This document shows positions 57,024-64,000 of a stretch of 64,000 bases of DNA, piece by piece. Under the pieces are notes generated by a model. That model had not been told where the DNA came from. It was given only the letters and a program-made list of their open reading frames with translations, and searched no databases. Positions within the stretch are counted from its first letter, which is position 1, and each line of letters starts with the position of its first letter. The DNA is from Clostridium sp. Ade.TY (GTDB taxonomy: Bacteria; Bacillota; Clostridia; Clostridiales; Clostridiaceae). A program made the translations under genes and the position numbers. The stretch is from NCBI RefSeq assembly GCF_000498355.1, contig NZ_AVSV01000025.1, positions 1 to 64,000 of the forward strand. Direction: 5' to 3'.

Positions 57024-58797
57024 GTTTTTTTAAATTCATATTTTTTATTAAACTTATTATTTCTTCTCCATACTTTAAAAGTTTCTTTTCACCCATTCCA
57101 CGAATATTCATAAGACCTTCTTTGTTTTCTGGTTTTTTATTTGAAATTTCTATAAGTGTTGAATCTGAAAATATTATATAAGGTCTAATATTTTCTTTTA
57201 CTGCTTTAATTCTTCTCCATGATTTTAAAGCATTATAAAGTTCTTTATTTATTATTTCTTCATAGTCTTTTTCAATTTTCATAAGAACTTTTTCTTCTGA
57301 CTTTAATACTTTTATAGATTTATTATTTAATATTAACATAGAATATGTCCCTGGCTTTAAATTTACATATCCACATTGTATTAGACCTTTTATTATCTCT
57401 CTTATAAATTTATTGCTATACTCTCTCATAATGCCAAAGGTTGTAATATTATCTAATTTATTTTGTATTATTTTAGGGCCTTTTATTCCTCTTAATATAT
57501 CAATTAAAACAGATATACCAAATCTTTCTCTAGTTCTAAATACAGTTGATAAAATAATTTGACTTTCTCTTGTAAAGTCTTGAATTTCATCACTGTTTAT
57601 ACAATTTGTACAATTATTACAAAAATTAGTTATATACTTATTATCAAAATATTTTAATATAAATTCTCTGTAACAACCTTCACTTTCTGCATAATTAACT
57701 ATAGATTGAAGTTTTCTAAGTGCTATTTCACGTCTACCTATTCCACTACTTTTATTTATTAAAAATTCAACTCTTCTTATATCATCTCTTGAATAAAATA
57801 AATAGCAGTCACATTCCTCTCCATCTCTCCCCCCTCTGCCTATTTCTTGGTAATAACTTTCCAAATTTTTTGGTAATGTTACATGTACAATATATCTTAT
57901 ATTAGACTTATCTATTCCCATTCCAAAAGCATTTGTTGCAATCATTACTAATTTTCTCTCATATAAAAAATCTTCTTGTGATTTATCTTTTAATTCATCT
58001 GACATTCCAGCATGATATTTTAAAACGCTATAACCTAAATCTTTAAGATTTTTATATATAATTTCTACTTCTTTTCTTGAATTGCAATATACTATTCCTG
58101 ATTCATTTTCATGAGACTTTATTATATCTTTAAGTTCTTCTTCCTTATAAACTTCTTTAAGTACATGTATATTTAAGTTACTTCTATTTATATCTCCTAA
58201 ATATATATATGGATTTTTAAGTCCTAAAAGATCTATTGAATCTTTTCTAACCTCATCTGTAGCTGTAGCTGTAAAAGCAGAAATAACTGGATTACTTTTT
58301 AAATCATTACAGAACTTATTTATATATCTATAACTTTTTCTAAAATCATGTCCCCACTCTGAAACACAATGAGCTTCATCAATTGCAACTTGTGCTATAT
58401 TTAAATTTTTTATCATATTTTTAAAATAATTTGATTCCAACCTTTCAGGGGATATGTATATAAGCTTATAAATACCTAATGAACAATCTTTAAGTATTTC
58501 TTTTATTTCATTGTTATTTAATGTGCTATTTATATAAACTCCATTTATACCTATTTCTTTTAAACTATCCACTTGATCTTTCATAAGTGAAATTAAAGGA
58601 GATATTACTATAGTAATTCCATCAAATAATATTGCTGGAATCTGATAACATATAGATTTACCACCACCAGTTGGCATAAGACAAAAAACATCTTTTTTAT
58701 TTAATATAGTATTTATTATTTCGAGTTGACCTTCTCTAAATGTTTTATATCCATAGAACTTATATAAAGCATGATAAACTCTATCTATATTATTCAT
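57019..58797 (-). CDS. recQ: ATP-dependent DNA helicase RecQ
   Basis: 592 residues. Superfamily 2 helicase: motif I PTGGGKSICYQIP, DEAH box in AQVAIDEAHCVSEWG, SAFTATATDEV, motif V/VI MGIDKSNIRYIVH and YYQEIGRGGRDG. A zinc-binding part follows (CYREFILKYFDN...FCNNCTNC), then the winged-helix RQC (~400-480) and a C-terminal HRDC domain (~515-590, MNIRGMGEKKLLKYG). Unwinds DNA in recombinational repair. GAGGAGGATAGACTAAA precedes the ATG. Confidence 0.94.
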   Translation of the reverse strand: MNNIDRVYHALYKFYGYKTFREGQLEIINTILNKKDVFCLMPTGGGKSICYQIPAILFDGITIVISPLISLMKDQVDSLKEIGINGVYINSTLNNNEIKEILKDCSLGIYKLIYISPERLESNYFKNMIKNLNIAQVAIDEAHCVSEWGHDFRKSYRYINKFCNDLKSNPVISAFTATATDEVRKDSIDLLGLKNPYIYLGDINRSNLNIHVLKEVYKEEELKDIIKSHENESGIVYCNSRKEVEIIYKNLKDLGYSVLKYHAGMSDELKDKSQEDFLYERKLVMIATNAFGMGIDKSNIRYIVHVTLPKNLESYYQEIGRGGRDGEECDCYLFYSRDDIRRVEFLINKSSGIGRREIALRKLQSIVNYAESEGCYREFILKYFDNKYITNFCNNCTNCINSDEIQDFTRESQIILSTVFRTRERFGISVLIDILRGIKGPKIIQNKLDNITTFGIMREYSNKFIREIIKGLIQCGYVNLKPGTYSMLILNNKSIKVLKSEEKVLMKIEKDYEEIINKELYNALKSWRRIKAVKENIRPYIIFSDSTLIEISNKKPENKEGLMNIRGMGEKKLLKYGEEIISLIKNMNLKKQ

Positions 58798-58980
58798 TTT
58801 AGTCTATCCTCCTCATATATTTCATATAATTAGTTATACCATCTTACTTTAATAAATTCCACTAAAATGTAATATTAATTTTACAATTATAGTTAATAAA
58901 AATAGTCAAATGATAACATTTACATGGTATAATATATATATAAATTAAAATATTTCTCACATTTAAAAGGAGGAGATTTT

Positions 58981-59334
58981 ATGAACCCATTAAGTCATTT
59001 TGTTGATTTTTTATTACCAGTTGCAATGATAATTTTCGGAGTATTATTTGCTATTAATCCACCAAGTGATATAAATGAGCATTACGGTTTTAGAACAAAA
59101 CGTTCTATGAAATCTAAAGAAGCTTGGCGATTTGCTAATACTCAATTAGGAAAGATATGGGTTATACTTGGTATTATTTCAATTATTCTTATTGGTATAA
59201 TTAAATCAACATTAAATCTTACAGATGATTTAATATCAATGATAGGTTTATTCGGAACATTATTTTCTATATTCATATCATTAGGTATTGTTGAAGAAGA
59301 ATTAAAATTGAATTTTGATAAAAAAATAAATTAA
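58981..59334 (+). CDS. SdpI-family membrane protein
   Basis: 117 residues with three membrane helices (~9-25, ~58-75, ~84-103) and the SdpI signature NEHYGFRTKRSMKSKEAWRFAN followed by Q-X-G (TQLGKIW). Bacillus SdpI gives immunity to the cannibalism toxin SDP and signals to its regulator; many homologues stand alone without toxin genes, as here. AAAGGAGGAGATTTT precedes the ATG. Monocistronic. Confidence 0.85.
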   Translation: MNPLSHFVDFLLPVAMIIFGVLFAINPPSDINEHYGFRTKRSMKSKEAWRFANTQLGKIWVILGIISIILIGIIKSTLNLTDDLISMIGLFGTLFSIFISLGIVEEELKLNFDKKIN

Positions 59335-59342
59335 AATAAACT

Positions 59343-59370
59343 AAAAGTGGCGAAAAATTTCGCCACTTTT
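59343..59370. terminator. Bidirectional terminator
   Basis: AAAAGTGGCGAAA is paired with TTTCGCCACTTTT between the convergent SdpI and kinase genes. Confidence 0.92.
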
Positions 59371-59374
59371 ATAT

Positions 59375-60283
59375 TTAAATTATTTTCCATTTTATTATTA
59401 TAGAAAGCACTCCCAGTTTTTCATCTTTTTCTGCCCATATTTTATGACCTTGTTTCTCAACTAAAATTTTAGTTATTGCAAGACCAAGCCCAGTGTTTTG
59501 TCCTGTCCTCATTCTATCAACAGTAAAAAATCTTTCGAAAATTCTATCTACATCTATTTCTTCTATTTCACTTGTACTATTAGAAAACTTAGTTATGATA
59601 TAATCTCCTTCTTTTTCTAATGATATACTTACACTATCTTTTGCATATTTTAATATATTTTGAATTAAATTAGTGAAAATTCTATTTATAGCTTTTACAT
59701 CTCCATATACTTTACATAAGTTTTCATCTATATTTATATTAGGCTCTATTCCTTTACTTGATATTTCCTCATAAAAAGCTGCTATTATTTCACATAATAT
59801 ATTATTTAAATTAACTTTTTCTATATCTAAATCATACTCATTTGCCTGAAGTCTTGATAAATCATAAAAACTTGATATAAGATTTTTAAGTACTATTGAT
59901 CTTTTTTCTATTATATTTAAATACTCTTCTTTTAGTTGTTTATCAACATTGTCATCTTTAAGTAATTGAACATATCCAATAATTGAAGTTAATGGTGTCC
60001 TTAAGTCATGAGATATATTTGCTATAGCTTGCCTAAGCTCTAAATCCATACATCTATACTTTTCTTCTGTTTCTTTTCTTAAAATTATATTTTTATTTAT
60101 TTCTACTATCAATTTTTCAAGTTCTAAACTTGGATATTTAACCTTAAGTAGTTCATTTGTGTTTCTATTATTTAATTTTTTAACATCAAACCTAAGTGCC
60201 TTTATATTTTTTACTAGTAAAGTTAGTATTATAATTAAAACTAATATTATTACTAATAAAAAAAACATGAATATTCCTTGCAC
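59375..60283 (-). CDS. Sensor histidine kinase with minimal sensor domain
   Basis: 302 residues. One hydrophobic stretch (~4-24, FMFFLLVIILVLIIILTLLV) and then directly HisKA (NISHDLRTPLTSIIGY) and HATPase (LIQNILKYAK N-box, GQNTGLGLAI G-box). No extracellular loop is available for ligand sensing, as with intramembrane-sensing kinases of peptide-resistance systems. Start GTG 60283 behind AGGTG; ATG 60268 with AAGGA is an alternative. Last gene of regulator-ATPase-permease-kinase. Confidence 0.88.
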   Translation of the reverse strand: MQGIFMFFLLVIILVLIIILTLLVKNIKALRFDVKKLNNRNTNELLKVKYPSLELEKLIVEINKNIILRKETEEKYRCMDLELRQAIANISHDLRTPLTSIIGYVQLLKDDNVDKQLKEEYLNIIEKRSIVLKNLISSFYDLSRLQANEYDLDIEKVNLNNILCEIIAAFYEEISSKGIEPNINIDENLCKVYGDVKAINRIFTNLIQNILKYAKDSVSISLEKEGDYIITKFSNSTSEIEEIDVDRIFERFFTVDRMRTGQNTGLGLAITKILVEKQGHKIWAEKDEKLGVLSIIIKWKII

Positions 60284-60313
60284 ATTAAATCACCTAAAAT
60301 CTATATTATAATT

Positions 60314-61051
60314 TTACTTTATTTCTTGTTTATTAAATATAATTATACCAATTAAAACAAATATTATAGTATATATTGTTCCACCTAAAATGGAAAATAC
60401 TAAAGTTAATTTGCTTGTATTTATTGACCCAACATTTGATAATAATGTAGTAAGTAATATATTATTAATACAGTTAAATTTTTTCCATATAAAAATTGAT
60501 AAAATCCATACTAAACCTTTCATATTAGTAATTACTAAATAATATACTATGTAAATTAGTCCTCTCTTTATAGTTATTGCTAATAAATTCGCAATTGAAA
60601 TTCCAGCTATATATATAGGAATTGAACATAAAAATCTTGTTATAACATTGCTTAATAAAACTAAGGAATTTCCATCAGATTGTATAAACATTAATGCTAT
60701 AGTTACTGCTATTAAACAAATAAACATTATTATAAATGCTAATATAATTTGAGCTATAAATTTACCTAAATATATTTCTGTTCTAGATAAATTTGATACT
60801 ATAAGATTTTTATAAGTCCCTTCTCTATAATCATCTAAAAATACAACAGCAAATACCATTACTAATATAAGTATAAAGTTAAATGTAAATCCAAAATTTG
60901 ATATTAATACTTCTCTTGTTATTCCTGGAGGATTAAATGAATTTATTGCTATTGGCATTAAAATTATAAGTCCTATAAGTACAGCAAGTAACTTATATGC
61001 AAATGATTTTCTGCTGTATTTATAAAGTTCAGCTTTTACTAAGTTAAGCAT
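60314..61051 (-). CDS. ABC-2-type transporter permease
   Basis: 245 residues, six membrane helices: LNLVKAELYKYSRKSFAYKLLAVLIG start typical of the BcrB/lantibiotic-immunity permeases, DDYREGTYKNLIVSNLSRTEIYLGK coupling loop. ATG 61051 overlaps the ATPase stop (ATGCTTAA), with GGAGGTGAAG before it. Forms an exporter with the ATPase at 61044, probably protecting from a membrane-active peptide. Confidence 0.88.
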   Translation of the reverse strand: MLNLVKAELYKYSRKSFAYKLLAVLIGLIILMPIAINSFNPPGITREVLISNFGFTFNFILILVMVFAVVFLDDYREGTYKNLIVSNLSRTEIYLGKFIAQIILAFIIMFICLIAVTIALMFIQSDGNSLVLLSNVITRFLCSIPIYIAGISIANLLAITIKRGLIYIVYYLVITNMKGLVWILSIFIWKKFNCINNILLTTLLSNVGSINTSKLTLVFSILGGTIYTIIFVLIGIIIFNKQEIK

Positions 61052-61964
61052 TATCTTCACCTCCAATTAATTGTATAAAGTAATCTTCTAAATTACTTCC
61101 AATTCTTTGTAGTTCAAATACCTTAACTCCAGCTTTTACTAATTCTGAATTAACTATATAAGGTTCATTTATAAAATCATATACCCTTAAATTATTACCA
61201 TTTAATACATCATATGATGTACATCCTAACTTCTCTAATACTACCGTTGCTTTTTCAGAGTTGTCTACTTTTATTGATATATGATGTCTACACTTCTCTT
61301 CTAACTTTTCAGCAGATAATTCTTCAATAAGAACTCCATTGTCTATAAACCCATAACATGTTGCAAGTTGAGACAGTTCACTTAATATATGACTTGAAAT
61401 TAAAATAGTAGTTCTTTTTACTATGTTAAGCTCTAATAAAATCTCTCTAATTTCTTTTATTCCCATTGGGTCCAATCCGTTTATCGGTTCATCTAATATT
61501 AAAAAATCTGGGCTTCCAAGTATAGCAAGTGCTAACCCTAATCTTTGCTTCATACCAAGTGAAAAATCCCTAAACCTTTTATTTCCCGTTTGATCAAGCC
61601 CTACAATTTTCAATGCTCTTTCAACTGATTCTTTTTCTACAATCCCTTTTTGTATTCTATAATATTCCAAATTATCTTTTGCTGTCATTTTAGGGAAGAA
61701 CATTGGAGTTTCTATTATTGCTCCAATTCTTGAATGTTCTTTTATTCTTTCATTCTTAGTTACCTTTCCAAATAACTCTATTTCACCAGAAGTTTGATCT
61801 GTTAATGATGTTATCATTTTAATTATAGTAGTTTTCCCTGCTCCATTTTTTCCTACAAGTCCGTAAATATCGCCTTCTTTTATAGTCATATTAACATTAT
61901 CTACTGCAAATTTATTACTATATTTTTTAGTTACATTTCTTGTAATAACTATATTTTCTCTCAA
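61044..61964 (-). CDS. ABC transporter ATP-binding protein (BcrA/LanF type)
   Basis: 306 residues. Walker A GLVGKNGAGKTT, signature FSLGMKQRLGLALAIL, Walker B DFLILDEPINGLDP, H-loop SSHILSEL. The first residues (VITRNVTKKYSNKFAVDNVNMTIKEGDIYG) and a ~90-residue C-terminal extension are like bacitracin/lantibiotic exporters. Start is TTG 61964 after GAAGGTG. Coupled by 8-base overlap to the permease. Confidence 0.92.
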   Translation of the reverse strand: MRENIVITRNVTKKYSNKFAVDNVNMTIKEGDIYGLVGKNGAGKTTIIKMITSLTDQTSGEIELFGKVTKNERIKEHSRIGAIIETPMFFPKMTAKDNLEYYRIQKGIVEKESVERALKIVGLDQTGNKRFRDFSLGMKQRLGLALAILGSPDFLILDEPINGLDPMGIKEIREILLELNIVKRTTILISSHILSELSQLATCYGFIDNGVLIEELSAEKLEEKCRHHISIKVDNSEKATVVLEKLGCTSYDVLNGNNLRVYDFINEPYIVNSELVKAGVKVFELQRIGSNLEDYFIQLIGGEDNA

Positions 61965-62066
61965 ATTTTTTTCACCTTCTTATAAATGCTTATATATAGA
62001 GTTTAAAATATTTTATGAAAGATATCTTAAATTAAACATTAAGAAAGTCTTAAATATATCATTATT

Positions 62067-62768
62067 TTATTGTAATTTAAATCCTATTCCCCATATTGTT
62101 TTTATATATTCATTATCTTTATCTATTTTATTTATTTTAGATCTTATATTGCTTATATGTACGTTTATAGTATTATCATCACCTAAAAATTCTTCATTCC
62201 ATACAGATTCAAAAAGGTTTGCCTTTGTAAAAACTCTTTTAGGGTTTTCTATTAGTAACTTTAATATTGATAATTCTTTTGCTGTTAACGGAACTACTTC
62301 ACCTTTAACTTTAACTTCTAACTTTTCTTTATCTAATTGAATTTCCTTATATACTAAAATACTTTCTTCTTCAGATTTTTCTTGTGGAAATTTTTTATAT
62401 CTTCTAAGTTGTGCCTCAAGTCTTGCAAGTAATTCTTCTATATTAAATGGTTTTGATATAAAATCATCTGCCCCTATTTTTAATGCATTAACTTTATCTG
62501 TTTGTGATGTTTTTGCAGATATAACTATTATAGGCATAAATTTTTCTTCTCTTATTTTTTTAATTATTTCTTCCCCACTCATTCCAGGCAACATTAAATC
62601 AATAAGAACAGCATCATATTCATAAAGTTCTACACACATTCTACCTTCACTACCTGAAAAAGCTTGAGTAACATTATAACCCTCTTTAGTTAAAATGCTG
62701 TATATTAATCCATTTATATCTTGATCATCTTCAATTACTAAAATTCTTTCTTCCCCTAATTTCTTCAT
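62067..62768 (-). CDS. OmpR-family response regulator
   Basis: 233 residues. Receiver (~8-120: VIEDDQD, phospho-Asp in AVLIDLMLPGMSG, ISKPFNIEEL) and winged-helix DNA-binding domain (~135-232: PLTAKELSILKLLIENPKRVFT, TINVHISNIRSKINK). Controls, most likely, the ABC genes 100 bases downstream in response to the kinase at 59375. GGAAGAGGG precedes the ATG. Confidence 0.93.
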   Translation of the reverse strand: MKKLGEERILVIEDDQDINGLIYSILTKEGYNVTQAFSGSEGRMCVELYEYDAVLIDLMLPGMSGEEIIKKIREEKFMPIIVISAKTSQTDKVNALKIGADDFISKPFNIEELLARLEAQLRRYKKFPQEKSEEESILVYKEIQLDKEKLEVKVKGEVVPLTAKELSILKLLIENPKRVFTKANLFESVWNEEFLGDDNTINVHISNIRSKINKIDKDNEYIKTIWGIGFKLQ

Positions 62769-62800
62769 TTTATCCCTCTTCCTTCGTAGTATTGTTAATG

Positions 62801-63307
62801 TTAATTGCTAAAAAAGACTTTTCTTATATTATAAATTATAACAATTATAATTATAACTACCAAATAATTAAATATTAAACTTAAATTATACCTATGCCAT
62901 AATACAGTATCCATAATTTTTATATATTTTCCAATAGGATACCATTCATATACTTTTAATGTCAAAGTTTCAATATTATTTATATCATCAACAAAATTAC
63001 CTTTAACCAAAAAATCCACATATTTAGGTTTTCCTAAATTAAATGTAGATAACTCTTTATAAGGAGTATTTCCAATTACATTTACTTCTGAATATTTTAT
63101 GTCATTTAAATTATTTACACTAGCATATGCTTTTATATATGAAGAACCTTTTATAACTAATGGTTCTTCCTTATTTAAATTATATTGAACTATTAAATTA
63201 ACTCCATTTCCATCAAAGCATGTATAATCTGCTGCTTTTTTATAAGGCAAAGATGGTATTATAAATAAAATTATTAATAAAGATATATTTATTATAATTT
63301 TTTTCAT
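62801..63307 (-). CDS. Exported, C-terminally membrane-anchored protein of unknown function
   Basis: 168 residues. N-terminal signal-type helix (~4-20, INISLLIILFIIPSLP), a ~110-residue extracellular domain with many Asn/Lys/Tyr and a single Cys, then a C-terminal helix (~145-162, LIFNYLVVIIIIVIIYNI) and KVFFSN. The topology suggests a surface domain held at both ends. AAAGGAG precedes the ATG. Only 32 bases upstream of the response regulator, so it may belong to the resistance operon as an accessory sensor. No family recognised. Confidence 0.6.
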   Translation of the reverse strand: MKKIIINISLLIILFIIPSLPYKKAADYTCFDGNGVNLIVQYNLNKEEPLVIKGSSYIKAYASVNNLNDIKYSEVNVIGNTPYKELSTFNLGKPKYVDFLVKGNFVDDINNIETLTLKVYEWYPIGKYIKIMDTVLWHRYNLSLIFNYLVVIIIIVIIYNIRKVFFSN

Positions 63308-63599
63308 CTTAATACTCCTTTATTATTACTTAGTAGTCATTTGTATAATTATATAAAGGAATTTTCAAAATTATTAATATTATATAATTTATAATATAAC
63401 TATAGTTTTTATTTTCTTCATTACTTATAACTTCTCCCTAATTTTATTTTAAACTAAATATTAAATTTCTCATATTTATGTTCATTACAATAAACTTTCA
63501 TTTATGTAAGAATTAATATTTTAAATATTATATTGAATATTTCTTAGATATTTATGTAAATAATACCAATAAAGCTAAATAGTTTAAGGAGATTATTTT
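63308..63599. other. AT-rich divergent promoter region, no gene seen
   Basis: Nearly 300 bases between divergent genes. I saw no ORF with a ribosome site, no repeat and no riboswitch motif; it presumably holds promoters for both sides. Confidence 0.5.
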
Positions 63600-64000
63600 A
63601 TGAAGAAAAAATCTATTATTATATTTTTCTTATTATTTTTTATATTAATTGGAACTTATTTTATTTTTAACTCAACTAATAAATCTAATGAGTTAGTTAA
63701 AAATTCTAATACCGAAAATACAATCTATGTTAACGCTATAGAACTTAATTCCAATTTAAAAACATATAATTATTCTAAGTACAACGATAAAGTTGTTGAG
63801 ATTACTGGAGAAATTACTAATATCTATGCTGAAAATAAAGAATTGTTACTTAAAGGAGCTTATAAAAATATAAAAGTTAATCTTCAAGAAGATCAAGATT
63901 TAACTTATTTAAATATTGGTTCCACAATTGCTGTAAAAGGAATAGCATTAATACCAGAATCAAATACTGAAGATATAATATTAAAATCATCAATAATAGA
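63600..64000 (+). CDS. Exported OB-fold (tRNA_anti-like) protein, 3' end cut by window edge
   Basis: The first 133 residues only. Signal-type helix (~5-23, IIIFFLLFFILIGTYFIF), then a domain starting VNAIELNSNLKTYNYSKYNDKVVEITGEI, which fits the tRNA_anti-like OB-fold family (AXXLXXXYXXNXXXAXXKYXXKXVXVXGXV pattern). Function of this family is unknown. AAGGAGATTATTTT precedes the ATG. Too short for the minimum-length ORF list because it lacks a stop in the window. Confidence 0.7.
   Translation, partial: MKKKSIIIFFLLFFILIGTYFIFNSTNKSNELVKNSNTENTIYVNAIELNSNLKTYNYSKYNDKVVEITGEITNIYAENKELLLKGAYKNIKVNLQEDQDLTYLNIGSTIAVKGIALIPESNTEDIILKSSII

Overview
The window is strongly AT-rich low-GC Firmicute DNA and reads as Clostridium sensu stricto (cluster I). 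Supporting signs are the near-universal AGGAGG/GAGGTG ribosome sites, endospore-associated genes (splB, and the prkA-yhbH-spoVR set), an NfnAB transhydrogenase, a sigma-54-controlled iron alcohol dehydrogenase, a membrane pyrophosphatase and three T-box leaders. The species cannot be named from this sequence alone. I saw no rRNA, tRNA, tmRNA, CRISPR array, transposase or prophage block. It looks like a core chromosomal segment, mostly transcribed on the minus strand.

Layout. 1-5.2 kb: a truncated cell-wall amidase, a tryptophan T-box with trpP, a membrane-fused glycerophosphodiesterase and a DMT exporter. 5.5-11.3 kb: redox metabolism, with nfnA-nfnB, then an iron alcohol dehydrogenase behind a textbook -24/-12 promoter and its sigma-54 activator; rpoN itself lies at 27.8-29.2 kb. 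11.7-18.6 kb: smpB, rnr, hppA, secG, eno. 18.9-21.4 kb: small poorly known genes, including a degenerate kinase-like protein, which separate eno from the rest of glycolysis. 21.6-29.2 kb: cggR-gap-pgk-tpiA-gpmI behind a CggR-type tandem operator, with rpoN upstream. 29.4-34 kb: an orphan BMP lipoprotein, degV, trmL, splB and a HAD phosphatase. 34-40 kb: cell-envelope genes (VanW/G5 protein, GH25 lysozyme, an OmpR-type two-component system, ddl). 40-45.4 kb: a second DMT exporter, nth, and cysK-cysE-queG-plsC behind a cysteine T-box. 45.5-49.9 kb: a soluble MgtE-like protein, lipid genes (diacylglycerol-kinase-like, pssA) and unknown small genes. 50-55.3 kb: prkA-yhbH-spoVR-rubrerythrin-orf77. 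55.4-57 kb: a second cysteine-type T-box driving a DAACS symporter. 57-64 kb: recQ, an SdpI-like protein, a response regulator/ABC/kinase module of the antimicrobial-peptide-resistance type, and a truncated OB-fold protein.

How the genes work together. Central carbon flux is tied to CggR (gap operon). Reducing power is handled by NfnAB and by the alcohol dehydrogenase, whose promoter joins RpoN, a dedicated activator and possibly Rex. Amino-acid supply is sensed by uncharged tRNA: Trp for trpP, and Cys for both cysteine synthesis and a probable cystine/cysteine importer. The sporulation and envelope genes fit a spore-forming Gram-positive anaerobe.

I found no clearly new multi-gene system. 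The most interesting items are the regulatory sites (sigma-54/Rex adh promoter, CggR operator, the cysteine T-box on a transporter of unassigned substrate and on an operon that includes queG and plsC), a kinase-fold protein without the usual catalytic motif, an MgtE-like protein without its channel, and a resistance-type ABC/two-component module whose kinase has almost no sensor domain. Many starts were moved to the codon with a proper Shine-Dalgarno sequence; several are TTG.
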